The notes below the pieces were generated by a model, which was given only the letters and a program-made list of their open reading frames with translations, was not told the DNA's origin and did no database searches. Shown piece by piece: positions 40,726-49,335 of a stretch of DNA of 49,852 nt. The DNA comes from Solirubrobacteraceae bacterium (GTDB taxonomy: Bacteria; Actinomycetota; Thermoleophilia; Solirubrobacterales; Solirubrobacteraceae): the NCBI GenBank assembly GCA_016462625.1, contig JAEMSV010000020.1, forward strand, positions 1 to 49,852, read 5' to 3'. Numbering within the stretch: the stretch's first letter is position 1; each line of letters opens with the position of its first letter. The position numbers and the translations under genes are program-made.

Positions 40726-41810
40726 CCCCGTCCGAGTCGGACGGTCCAGCGGACAAGTCGCCGTCCCTTCCGGACGCTCCGGAGGACAAGAGCCCGTCCC
40801 TGCCCGGTGGCCCGTTCACCGGTGGCAGCGCCGCGCCGTTCGGCGACGCGATGCAGGAGGAGTCTGTGGAGCCATCCCCGGCCCCCGAGCCTCCGCCCGC
40901 TCCCGAGCCGCCTGCGGCGCCCGCGGCCGGACCCGGTGGCTGGATCCCCGATGACGCCCCTGTCTTCGGCGGCGCGCACCCCCCTGAACCGGCGGAACCG
41001 CCGGCACCCCCGTCGGAGCCTCCTGTGGCTCCGCCGAGCCCGCCCTCGGACCCCCCGTCATCACCGGGGTCGGGTGCGGCGCCGCCTCAAACCGGTCTTG
41101 CGGCCGGCGACCCACTCGCGGCGTCACCGCCGCCCGCGCCCTCGGGGTTCCCTGCACCCCCCGCCACCCCGGGGGCGCCGGGCGCACAGCCGCCGGCTCC
41201 TGGCCCGGCGCCCATGCCTCCTCCTCCCGAAGAGGAGGGCTCCCGCGCGGCCGGCTCGGTCGCGCCTCCCGGCTACCAGGCTTCCCCGTCCGGCTACGCC
41301 GGGGGTCCCGTCCCGCCCGGCGCGTATGCGCCACCGGCGCCCGCCGCGGTGCCGATGGGCAACTACGAGCTGGCCAGCTGGGGCTCGCGGTTCGCCGCGT
41401 TCCTGGTCGACAACGTCGCCATCTACTTCGGCTGCCTCCTCGTGTTCGGGGGAGTACTGGCAGGCCTGGGCGCCCTCGTCAGCAGCGGGTTGGCAGTAGG
41501 CCTGGGCCTCTTCGGCGTCTTCATCGGGTTCCTCGTCAGCTATGGCCTCCAGCCGTACTGGATGGCGAACCACAACGGCCAGACCATTGGCAAGCAGGCG
41601 CTGGGCATCCGCACGATCCGGGTCGACGGCTCTCCCACGACGGTCGGCTGGTCGGTGCTGCGGCAGATCGTCGTGATGTACCTGCTGTTCGGCATCGTCG
41701 GCGGGGCGTTCGTCATCCCCTGGCTGCTGGACTACCTCTGGCCTCTGTGGGACGAAGAGAACCGCGCGCTGCACGACATGCTCGTCGGCTCGCGGGTCGT
41801 CAAGGCCTGA
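40680..41810 (+). CDS. RDD family membrane protein with long Pro-rich N-terminal region
   Basis: About 376 residues from GTG 40680. The first ~220 are low-complexity Pro/Ala/Gly/Glu (PAPEPPPAPEPPAAPA and similar), ending in PSGYAGGPVPPGAYAPPAPA. The RDD domain follows with ELASWGSRFAAFLVDNVAIY, QTIGKQALGIRTIRVDG and LWDEENRALHDMLVGSRVV, and three hydrophobic segments. RDD proteins include ion antiporters and membrane adaptors of uncertain role. The Pro-rich arm would face the cytoplasm and may bind protein partners. Confidence 0.88.
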   Translation: MEEQPPRSDDDSDPLTPSESDGPADKSPSLPDAPEDKSPSLPGGPFTGGSAAPFGDAMQEESVEPSPAPEPPPAPEPPAAPAAGPGGWIPDDAPVFGGAHPPEPAEPPAPPSEPPVAPPSPPSDPPSSPGSGAAPPQTGLAAGDPLAASPPPAPSGFPAPPATPGAPGAQPPAPGPAPMPPPPEEEGSRAAGSVAPPGYQASPSGYAGGPVPPGAYAPPAPAAVPMGNYELASWGSRFAAFLVDNVAIYFGCLLVFGGVLAGLGALVSSGLAVGLGLFGVFIGFLVSYGLQPYWMANHNGQTIGKQALGIRTIRVDGSPTTVGWSVLRQIVVMYLLFGIVGGAFVIPWLLDYLWPLWDEENRALHDMLVGSRVVKA

Positions 41811-41818
41811 TCAATCGG

Positions 41819-41824
41819 TAGCCT
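41819..41824 (+). promoter_or_regulatory. Candidate -10 of the DUF4190-like gene
   Basis: TAGCCT ends 9 bases before ATG 41834. It makes 41834 a better start than the in-frame GTG at 41825, which directly abuts the hexamer. Confidence 0.4.
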
Positions 41825-41833
41825 GTGCGCTCG

Positions 41834-42139
41834 ATGAGCGCCTTTCCTGAGTCTCCACGATCCGCTGCTCGTACGACGACGAGCGGCAAGGCCATCGCAT
41901 CACTCGTTCTCGGGATCACGGGCATTCTCGGCCTCTCGTACATCGTGTTCCTCATCCCGCTGGTCTGCGGGATGGCGGCGATCGCCCTCGGCCGTCGTGC
42001 TGAGCGGGAGATTGCGCAGAACCCGACGCGCTCCGGGCTTGGCCTCGCCCGCGCGGGGATGATCGTCGGTGGCGTGGCCTGCACGCTCTTCGTGCTTTAC
42101 GGGTGCGCGCTACTGCTGATGTACCTGGCGCTGGGTTAG
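41834..42139 (+). CDS. DUF4190-like small membrane protein
   Basis: About 101 residues with a polar N terminus (MSAFPESPRSAARTTT) and two helices, GKAIASLVLGITGILGLSYIVFLIP (first part) and MIVGGVACTLFVLYGCALLL, around a basic loop with GRRAEREI. The AIASLVLGI.G.....P...GM.AIALG pattern is that of DUF4190. Function unknown; often found near RDD proteins. Its TAG overlaps the TAA of the convergent GNAT gene (TTAG). Confidence 0.8.
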   Translation: MSAFPESPRSAARTTTSGKAIASLVLGITGILGLSYIVFLIPLVCGMAAIALGRRAEREIAQNPTRSGLGLARAGMIVGGVACTLFVLYGCALLLMYLALG

Positions 42140-42651
42140 CGGAGCGCTCGCCGGTACTCGACGACCGGCATCCCGAGCGTGGGCGCGTCCTGCTCGATTC
42201 CGTCCGTCGTCCACCCGGCCCGCTCGTAAAACGCCCGCGCCCGCGCCTGCGGCGCCACGCAGAACAGGCGCATACGCGTGAACCCCCGCGCGGCGGCGTC
42301 CTCCGCCGCCCACGCATCGAGCCGGGTCGCAAGGCCCGTGCCCCATCCCCGTTCGCGCACGAACAGATGTCGCAGATGCGCGAGCTCTGGGTCGTCGACC
42401 GCGACGCTGCGGTGCAGCGTGGCCGGCAGGTAGCCCGCGAACCCGACGGCGCCCTGGTCGTCCTCGCCGACGCAGGCGCGGTACCCGACACCGCCTGTGG
42501 TCAGCTCACCGAGACGTTCGGCCTCGGCGATCGGGCCAGGCTCCCACCCTTCGGGGGCAAACGACCTGTACGTCTCCAGGCCTTCCGCGAGGATGGCCGC
42601 GAGCTCCGGCGCGTCGGCTGCCGTCGCCTCACGCAGCCGAAGGTCGCGCAT
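42136..42651 (-). CDS. GNAT family N-acetyltransferase
   Basis: The 171-residue protein has the GNAT layout: LRLREATAADAPELAAILAE at the start, LRHLFVRERGWGTGLATRL (acetyl-CoA binding motif A, RGWGTG) and ARAFYERAGWTTDG at the end. It transfers an acetyl group from acetyl-CoA to an unknown amine. It is upstream of nothing on its strand; purA ends 10 bases before its start. Confidence 0.9.
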   Translation of the reverse strand: MRDLRLREATAADAPELAAILAEGLETYRSFAPEGWEPGPIAEAERLGELTTGGVGYRACVGEDDQGAVGFAGYLPATLHRSVAVDDPELAHLRHLFVRERGWGTGLATRLDAWAAEDAAARGFTRMRLFCVAPQARARAFYERAGWTTDGIEQDAPTLGMPVVEYRRALR

Positions 42652-42661
42652 GCGGCGTCCC

Positions 42662-43987
<1,326 letters not shown>

Positions 43988-44722
43988 CTAGGGCGCGACG
44001 TACGGATCGGCTTGGGAGACCTTGATCTCGCCACCGGCATCGAAGCGCTGGCGGCGCCGATCCTCGCCGAACAGGGGCAGGATCTCGCACATCTCCTCGA
44101 GCCGTGAGACGGTCCGCTCGGTGATCTGCTCGGCCAGCGCGTCGCGCTCGAGGTTGGTCGTGATGATGACCGCGCGCTCCTCCTCGTACCGGGCGTTCAC
44201 GATCGCGTAGAGCTGCTCGAGAACCCACGGACTGGTCCGTTCCGCACCGACGTCGTCGATGTGCAGCAGATCGATCCGGGCCAGGCGGTCGAGCAGCTGA
44301 ACGTAGCTGTGCTCGGCGTCGTCCTCGTACGTGTCGCGGATCTCGGCGAGAAGCCGGGGCAGCGAGTAGATCGCCACGCTGTGACCCGCGTCGATCGCCT
44401 GCTGGCTCACGAGCATGGCCAGCGAGGTCTTGCCGGTCCCGACGTCACCGAACAGCCAGAGGCCTTGACCGGTGCGGATGTGCTCGTCGATCTTGCGCAC
44501 GTAGCCGCGGACCTGGCGGACGATCGGCTCGGGCAGATCCGTGATCGGCGGCCGCTCGAACGCGACGTGGCGGTACTTGCGCGGGATCACGGCGGACAGC
44601 GACTTCGAGCGCGCTTTGGCCACTCGCTGGGGCCGGCACTGGCAATCGCGTGCGGTGAGCGTGTCCTCGTCGAGGATGAAGCCGCTGCCGTCGCAGAGGC
44701 CGAAGGGGCAGGCGTCGCGCAT
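43988..44722 (-). CDS. DnaC/DnaI-like AAA+ ATPase, probable helicase loader
   Basis: The 244-residue protein has four N-terminal cysteines (Cys5, Cys10, Cys27, Cys29: CPFGLC, then DCQC), probably a zinc site as in DnaI/DnaC relatives. An AAA+ core follows: Walker A GDVGTGKT at 92-99, Walker B LLHIDDVG at 152-159 and sensor-1 TTN at 188-190. DnaC/DnaI proteins load the replicative helicase; IstB transposition ATPases share the fold, but no transposase is nearby. The gene lies 2 bases after dnaB on the same strand, which favours a loader role. Confidence 0.87.
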   Translation of the reverse strand: MRDACPFGLCDGSGFILDEDTLTARDCQCRPQRVAKARSKSLSAVIPRKYRHVAFERPPITDLPEPIVRQVRGYVRKIDEHIRTGQGLWLFGDVGTGKTSLAMLVSQQAIDAGHSVAIYSLPRLLAEIRDTYEDDAEHSYVQLLDRLARIDLLHIDDVGAERTSPWVLEQLYAIVNARYEEERAVIITTNLERDALAEQITERTVSRLEEMCEILPLFGEDRRRQRFDAGGEIKVSQADPYVAP

Positions 44723-44724
44723 GG

Positions 44725-46116
44725 TCAGCCGCGCTCGTCGTAGCGCTCGCCGGCGCGGTTGAGGAACTTCGGATACTCGTTGGCGAACACCAGCTCGACC
44801 TCGCCGAGGCCGCCGTTTCGGTGCTTGGCGATGATGATGTCGGCCAGGCCCTGGCGCTCGGTCTCCTTGTCGTAGTACTCCTCGCGGTAGAGGAACATCA
44901 CGAGGTCGGCGTCCTGCTCGATGTTCCCGGACTCACGAAGGTCGGAGAGCATCGGCTTCTTGTCGGTCCGCGACTCGACCGCACGCGAGAGCTGCGACAG
45001 CGCGATCACCGGAACCTCGAGCTCGCGGGCGAGGATCTTCAGGCCTCGCGACATGTCACCGACCTGCTGGACGCGCGACTCGATCCGCGCGTCGGCGCGG
45101 AGCAGCTGCAGGTAGTCGATGACGATCAGGCCGAGCCCGTGCTGCTGATGCAGCCGGCGCGCCTTCGCGCGGATGTCGAGCATGGAGACGTCGGAGGAGT
45201 CGTCGACGAACAGCGGCGACTGGGCGAGCTTGTTCGACGCCTCGAGGATCTTCGGCCAGCGGTGCTCGGCGACGCGGCCGCGGCGCAGCTCCTCGCCCTT
45301 GATCTTCGCCTGGGACGCGAGGAAGCGCTGCGCGAGCTCGGACTCGCCCATCTCGAGGCTGAACAGGGCGACGGCCTTGTTCGTCTGGATCGCGACGTTC
45401 TCGGCGATGTTGGTGACGAACGCTGATTTGCCCATCGACGGCCTTGCCGCCAGGATGATCAGGTTGCCCGGCTGGAACCCGCCGGTGATCGCGTCGAGGT
45501 CGGTGTAGCCCGATGGCGTGCCCGTGAGCTGCGTGTCGCTCTGCGACAGCTCGTAGAGCTTCGTCGTCTCGTCCTCGAGGATCTCCCCGATGTTCCGGAA
45601 CTCCTTGGAGCGGTCGTCGTGGGCGACCTCGAGCATCATCCGCTCGGCGGTCTCGACGAGCTGACGCGCGTCGCCCTGACGGGACGTGACCGCGAGCTGG
45701 ATCTCCGACGTCGTGCTCAGCAGGCGGCGCATGAGCGCGTTCTCGCGCACGATCCGCGCGTACTGGCGGACGTTCGCGGCCTGCGGGACCGGGCCGGCGA
45801 GCTCGTCGAGGGCCGACTCGCCACCTGCCTGCTCGAGCAGGTTCTTCGCACGGAGGTGCTCGACGACGGTGACGCGGTCGATCGGCTCGCTCTGCTCGTA
45901 TAGCCCGAGCATCGCCCCGAAGATCGCCTGGTGGCGGGGCCGGAAGAAGTCGTCGGCCTTCAGCCCCTCCTCGATCACGAGCGCGTACATCGGGCGCTCG
46001 GAGATCAGCAGCGTGCCGAGCACCGCCTGCTCCGCCTCGATGGAGTGCGGCGGCGTGTGGGCCGGCATCGCCGCACTCGGCGGGGCGTCGGAGGACGTGT
46101 ACTCGTAGGTGCTCAC
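44725..46116 (-). CDS. dnaB: Replicative DNA helicase DnaB
   Basis: About 463 residues from GTG 46116 (VSTYEYTSSDAPPS). An upstream in-frame ATG at 46215 would add 33 non-conserved residues. The N-terminal domain (PPHSIEAEQAVLGTLLI) and RecA-like domain (Walker A LAARPSMGKSAF, Walker B LIVIDYLQLL, DLRESGNIEQDADLVMFLYR as far as 20 residues) are complete and no intein interrupts them. It unwinds DNA at the fork. TACGCT on the minus strand (46134-46129) lies 12 bases before the start. Confidence 0.96.
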   Translation of the reverse strand: MSTYEYTSSDAPPSAAMPAHTPPHSIEAEQAVLGTLLISERPMYALVIEEGLKADDFFRPRHQAIFGAMLGLYEQSEPIDRVTVVEHLRAKNLLEQAGGESALDELAGPVPQAANVRQYARIVRENALMRRLLSTTSEIQLAVTSRQGDARQLVETAERMMLEVAHDDRSKEFRNIGEILEDETTKLYELSQSDTQLTGTPSGYTDLDAITGGFQPGNLIILAARPSMGKSAFVTNIAENVAIQTNKAVALFSLEMGESELAQRFLASQAKIKGEELRRGRVAEHRWPKILEASNKLAQSPLFVDDSSDVSMLDIRAKARRLHQQHGLGLIVIDYLQLLRADARIESRVQQVGDMSRGLKILARELEVPVIALSQLSRAVESRTDKKPMLSDLRESGNIEQDADLVMFLYREEYYDKETERQGLADIIIAKHRNGGLGEVELVFANEYPKFLNRAGERYDERG

Positions 46117-46278
46117 GGAGGTCGTTCGAGCGTAGTCAGCCGGGCCGTCCTCCCGGCGGGTCTTTCCCGCTAGGACGGCAAGATTTCCGGCGCCCTGCGC
46201 AAACTCGTCACGCATGCGTCCAGAGTCACGCCCGCGCCGGACGGCGCGGGACGGACGTTGCAGTCAGAGGACGCCGAG
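46117..46278 (-). promoter_or_regulatory. Gap between rplI and dnaB with hairpin and dnaB promoter
   Basis: CCCGCGCC (46231-46238) and GGCGCGGG (46243-46250) form a perfect 8-bp stem with loop GGAC, 29 bases after the rplI stop; no T-run follows. Further on, TACGCT (46134-46129, minus strand) is a likely -10 for dnaB. The helicase gene may thus be uncoupled from the ribosomal genes. Confidence 0.45.
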
Positions 46279-46731
46279 CTAGGAGAGCTCGACGACCATG
46301 GTCTTGACCGTCGCGGTGACGCCGTCGGCGACCTCGACAGTGACCATGTGGGTCCCGACCGACTTGATCGGGTCCTCGAGGTGGACCTTGCGCTTGTCGA
46401 TCGTGATGCCGCGGGCGGCCTTGATCGCGTCGGCGATGTCCTGGTTGGTGACCGAGCCGAAGAGGCGGCCGTCGTCGCCGGCCTGCTGCTCGATGGTCAG
46501 CACCGTCTTGTTCAGCAGGTTGGCGTTCTCCTGCGCGCGGCCGACGGCCTCGCGAGCCTCCTGCTCGGCACGCTGGATGCGGCCCTGCGCCTCGGCCAGC
46601 GCGCCCTTCGTCGCCGGCTGAGCCAGCTTGCGCGGGATGAGGAAGTTCCGGAGGTAGCCCTTCGAAACGTCGACGACGGCACCCTTCTCGCCGAGCGTCT
46701 CGACGTCCTGGAGCAGAATCGCCTCAGGCAT
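46279..46731 (-). CDS. rplI: 50S ribosomal protein L9
   Basis: The 150-residue protein starts MPEAILLQDVETLGEKGAVV and has VSKGYLRNFLIPRKLAQPAT, the L9 signature that binds 23S rRNA. A central helix (AEAQGRIQRAEQEAREAVG) and a C-terminal domain follow at normal length. It lies 5 bases after rpsR. Confidence 0.97.
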   Translation of the reverse strand: MPEAILLQDVETLGEKGAVVDVSKGYLRNFLIPRKLAQPATKGALAEAQGRIQRAEQEAREAVGRAQENANLLNKTVLTIEQQAGDDGRLFGSVTNQDIADAIKAARGITIDKRKVHLEDPIKSVGTHMVTVEVADGVTATVKTMVVELS

Positions 46732-46736
46732 CGCGA

Positions 46737-47057
46737 CTAGTCCCGGTCGCGGTCGCGGCCACGGCCACGCGGGCCGTCTTCGCGAGCGGACTCGTTGACG
46801 TAGGGCAGCAGCGCCAGCTCACGCGCCCGCTTGACGGCGGTCGCGATCTGGCTCTGGTGGCGACGGCAGGCGCCCGTGATGCGGCGCGAGCGGATCTTGC
46901 CCTTTTCGGAGATGAACTTCCGGAGCGTCGCGGTGTCCCGGTAGTCGACGTCCTGGATCTTGTCCTTGCAGTGCAGGCAAGGCTTGCGGCGGCCGGAACC
47001 CGGCCCGCCCTTCTTGTCACGACGCCGCGTCGGCTTGCGGCTGCGCTGCTTGGCCAC
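46737..47057 (-). CDS. rpsR: 30S ribosomal protein S18 with Arg-Asp tail
   Basis: The 106-residue protein contains [18 protein letters not shown] and [20 protein letters not shown], the S18 core. CLHCKDK with later Cys suggests the zinc-binding form. It is longer than typical S18 because of a basic N-terminal arm ([17 protein letters not shown]) and a C-terminal [12 protein letters not shown] tail. S18 contacts S6 on the platform, and S6 here has a similar tail. On the minus strand TACACT (47134-47129) may be its -10, giving a leader of about 65 bases. Confidence 0.96.
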   Translation of the reverse strand: MAKQRSRKPTRRRDKKGGPGSGRRKPCLHCKDKIQDVDYRDTATLRKFISEKGKIRSRRITGACRRHQSQIATAVKRARELALLPYVNESAREDGPRGRGRDRDRD

Positions 47058-47136
47058 TGGAGAGAACCCTCGTTCGAGAAAGAAAGCTTCGGAAACAGGC
47101 GCGCGTATGCACAGCGCGCGGACGGAGCAGTGTAGC

Positions 47137-47739
47137 TCACGACCGGCGACGCGCCTCCCGGACGGCCTCGCCGCGGGGTGAGAGCCGGTAACCCACGGGC
47201 AGGCTCTCGGTCAGGCCGAGCTCCTTCAGCCGGCGCACGTCGCGCTTGAACGGGAGCTTCTCCCGGCCGAGCGACGCGGCGATGTCGGCCGCCAGCACTC
47301 CAGGCTGCGCGGCGATCGCGTCCATGGTCGCGACGGTCCACGCGCCGTCCCGAGCGCGACGATCCATCGCGTCGAGCCGGTCGACCAGCGCGGCGACCCC
47401 GTCCGCGTCGGGCACCTCGCCGCGCAGGGCGATCCGCGGATCGGTCCCGGCGTGGTGAAACGTCACGCGCCACACGTCGTCGGCCTCCCGCAGCGCCTTC
47501 AGGAGCGCGGCCCGGTCTGCGTAGCCCGCTCGCCGGGCGTCTGCCGCGGTCAGCCGGGCGGTCGGCACGCGACGGATGTCGTCGACCTCGAGCACCCCGG
47601 CGCGCGTGCGGTACCGCCGTCCGGCGATCACCCGCGCGGTCGCCCAGGTCCGGTAGGTGACGGTGATCGAGCCATCCTCGATCCCGGCCCAGAAACGCTT
47701 CGCGAACAGCACCGTCCCGGGAAGGTACCGTCGTCCCAT
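47137..47739 (-). CDS. ASCH/PUA-like domain protein with C-terminal winged helix
   Basis: About 200 residues. The N-terminal part ([60 protein letters not shown]) matches the ASCH pattern of small RNA-binding or nucleotide-modifying domains. The C-terminal part ([40 protein letters not shown]) reads as a winged helix. It lies between ssb and rpsR on the same strand. Its ATG shares CATG with the divergent start of the DUF1579-like gene. A role in RNA or translation control is plausible but unproven. Confidence 0.75.
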   Translation of the reverse strand: MGRRYLPGTVLFAKRFWAGIEDGSITVTYRTWATARVIAGRRYRTRAGVLEVDDIRRVPTARLTAADARRAGYADRAALLKALREADDVWRVTFHHAGTDPRIALRGEVPDADGVAALVDRLDAMDRRARDGAWTVATMDAIAAQPGVLAADIAASLGREKLPFKRDVRRLKELGLTESLPVGYRLSPRGEAVREARRRS

Positions 47740-47740
47740 G
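47726..47740. promoter_or_regulatory. Head-to-head start codons with leaderless-type -10
   Basis: CATG at 47737-47740 holds ATG starts on both strands. TACCGT (47726-47731) ends 6 bases before the plus-strand ATG, inside the minus-strand coding region, so the plus message would be leaderless. Confidence 0.5.
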
Positions 47741-48214
47741 CCTGAACTCGATCAGCGGCTCGAAGCGCTCGTAGGCAGCTGGGCCGGCCCCGGCCGGCTC
47801 TGGTTCGAGGCCGGCCCGCCGGCGCCCCCGGCTTCGGAGGCGCCTGTGCAGGGAGGCATTGCCCGGGTGCACCGGCACTGGGTCCGCCACGAGTACGCGA
47901 CGACCATCGACGAGGTCGAGCACTCGGGCACCGCGCTGATCGGCGCCATCGCGCCGCGGGCGCTGTGGCAGGTCGCCTGGGTCGACTCGTTCCACACGGC
48001 CGGGACCGGCCTGATGATCTCCGAGGGGCCGATCGTGCCGGGCTCGACCACGATCGACGTGGTCGGCAGCTATCTCGACGGCGGCGGGACCGCGTGGGGA
48101 TGGCGCACGTCCTTCGCGCCGGAGGGCGACGGCAACCTGGCCGTCCGCCACTGGAACATCACACCCGACGGCGAGGAGGCCCTCGCCGTCGAGTTCGCGT
48201 ACGCGAGGGCCTAG
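47738..48214 (+). CDS. DUF1579-like protein, function unknown
   Basis: The 158-residue protein begins LDQRLEALVGSWAGPGRLWF, the LxxLxGxWxG opening of lipocalin-like DUF1579 proteins. It continues with strands such as VHRHWVRHEYATTIDEVEHS and YLDGGGTAWGWRTSF that would form a small beta barrel. No catalytic residues stand out. It is the only plus-strand gene inside the rpsF-purA block. Its stop shares CTAG with the ssb stop. Confidence 0.75.
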   Translation: MPELDQRLEALVGSWAGPGRLWFEAGPPAPPASEAPVQGGIARVHRHWVRHEYATTIDEVEHSGTALIGAIAPRALWQVAWVDSFHTAGTGLMISEGPIVPGSTTIDVVGSYLDGGGTAWGWRTSFAPEGDGNLAVRHWNITPDGEEALAVEFAYARA

Positions 48215-48717
48215 AAGGGAATGTCGTCGTCGGCCGCGCTGCCGCCGCCACCGACGGGAGCGGGCTGCGGCGCCGGGCCGAAGTCGCTGTTGTCGATCTG
48301 CGTGTCCGACGCCGGAGCCGAGAAGCGGTCCGAACGCTCGGCGCCGTAGTTCCCGCCGCCGTTGCCGCCTTCCTGCGGCCCGCCACCGAGGAACTGGACG
48401 GAGTCGGCCACGACCTCGACCGACTGACGCTTGTTGCCCTGCTGGTCCTGCCACTCGCGCCACTCCAGGCGGCCGTCGATGGCGACCGGGCGGCCCTTCG
48501 AGAGGTACTGGGCGGCGATCTCGCCCTGCTTGCCCCAGACCGTGATGTCGAAGTAGTTCGGCTTGTCGACCCACTCGCCGGACGCGCCGTCCTTGCGCCG
48601 GGTGTTCACGGCGAGACGCAGCTTGCAGACCGCGCTGCCGCTCGGCAGGTTGCGAAGATCCGGGTCGGCGGTGAGGTTGCCGGTGAGAATCACCCGGTTG
48701 ATGTTGGTGGCCGCCAT
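48211..48717 (-). CDS. ssb: Single-stranded DNA-binding protein
   Basis: The 168-residue protein has the OB-fold start INRVILTGNLTADPDLRNLP, FDITVWGKQGEIAAQYLSKG and WREWQDQQGNKRQSVEVVAD. A Gly/Pro-rich linker follows, then the acidic tip DDDIPF that recruits replication and repair partners. A Shine-Dalgarno AAGGGAG precedes ATG 48717, and TACGCT (minus strand, 48765-48760) gives it a promoter separate from rpsF. Confidence 0.97.
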   Translation of the reverse strand: MAATNINRVILTGNLTADPDLRNLPSGSAVCKLRLAVNTRRKDGASGEWVDKPNYFDITVWGKQGEIAAQYLSKGRPVAIDGRLEWREWQDQQGNKRQSVEVVADSVQFLGGGPQEGGNGGGNYGAERSDRFSAPASDTQIDNSDFGPAPQPAPVGGGGSAADDDIPF

Positions 48718-48759
48718 CTGCGGACTCCCTTTCGGTGGCGAACGATTCGACTTGGGGCG

Positions 48760-48765
48760 AGCGTA
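48760..48765 (-). promoter_or_regulatory. ssb -10 element
   Basis: On the minus strand the bases read TACGCT, 42 bases before the ssb ATG and downstream of the two hairpins that follow rpsF. The same hexamer recurs before dnaB and mntH. Confidence 0.45.
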
Positions 48766-48791
48766 GCGCCGGTCCGGGACGGCAATGGCCG

Positions 48792-48812
48792 AAAACCCCG
48801 CATCCTGCGGGG
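48792..48812 (-). terminator. Intrinsic terminator after rpsF
   Basis: Read on the minus strand, CCCCGC and GCGGGG (48812-48796) pair as a 6-bp stem with a 5-base loop, followed directly by TTTT (48795-48792). It is the best rho-independent terminator in the window and separates rpsF from ssb. Confidence 0.7.
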
Positions 48813-48845
48813 AGTTGTCACGAAGCTGGACCGAAGGGGCGAGGT

Positions 48846-48868
48846 TCGGCGCGCCAATCGCGCGCCGA
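48846..48868 (-). terminator. Second hairpin immediately after the rpsF stop
   Basis: TCGGCGCGC (48846-48854) and GCGCGCCGA (48860-48868) form a perfect 9-bp stem with loop CAATC, 4 bases past the rpsF stop. It may stabilise the rpsF 3' end or act in tandem with the terminator at 48792-48812. Confidence 0.5.
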
Positions 48869-48872
48869 GGAC

Positions 48873-49274
48873 CTAGCGGTCGCGGTCCCGGTCACGATCG
48901 CGGTCGCGATCGTCACCGGCGCCGACGCTCATCGGCTCAGCGGCCGGGAACGCGTCGTCGTGGCTGACCGGCTTGGTGCCGGGGCGCAGCTTGATGATGC
49001 GGTGGCGGACGACCCCATCCGTGATCCGCAGGATGCGGTCGAGCTCTTCGATGAGCGACGCCGGTCCCTGGAACTGGATGAGGTGGTAGTCGGCCTCCGG
49101 CTTCTTTTCGATCTCATACGCGAGCTTGCGCGTGCCCCAGTCCTGGGCGCCAACGATGTCGCCGTTCTCGGCGATCAGGTTCTCGGCGTCGGCCAGGATC
49201 TTGGTGCGTGCGACTTCCTCGAAGGAAGGATCGAGCAGCACGGTGAGGTCGTAGATGGGGGGCGGAAGAGCCAT
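48873..49274 (-). CDS. rpsF: 30S ribosomal protein S6 with Arg-Asp repeat tail
   Basis: The 133-residue protein starts MALPPPIYDLTVLLDPSFEE and has GTRKLAYEIEKKPEADYHLI and the S6 beta-sheet core that pairs with S18. ATG 49274 is used although the frame is open further upstream, because the S6 domain starts here. TATCCT (minus strand, 49291-49286) lies 11 bases before it. The C terminus is DDRDRDRDRDRDR, six Asp-Arg repeats, where E. coli S6 instead receives a poly-glutamate tail. Confidence 0.96.
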   Translation of the reverse strand: MALPPPIYDLTVLLDPSFEEVARTKILADAENLIAENGDIVGAQDWGTRKLAYEIEKKPEADYHLIQFQGPASLIEELDRILRITDGVVRHRIIKLRPGTKPVSHDDAFPAAEPMSVGAGDDRDRDRDRDRDR

Positions 49275-49335
49275 ACGGGTCGATGAGGATAGCCGCATGG
49301 GGGCGAACTCCGGCGCGCGAGGCCTATGAACGCAT

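Noticed and set aside
43988..44722. IstB-like transposition ATPase of an insertion sequence
   Set aside because: No transposase or terminal repeats are nearby and the gene is 2 bases from dnaB in a conserved replication/ribosome block.
46117..46215. Longer dnaB start at ATG 46215
   Set aside because: It adds 33 residues without DnaB similarity and would place the TACGCT promoter candidate inside the coding region.
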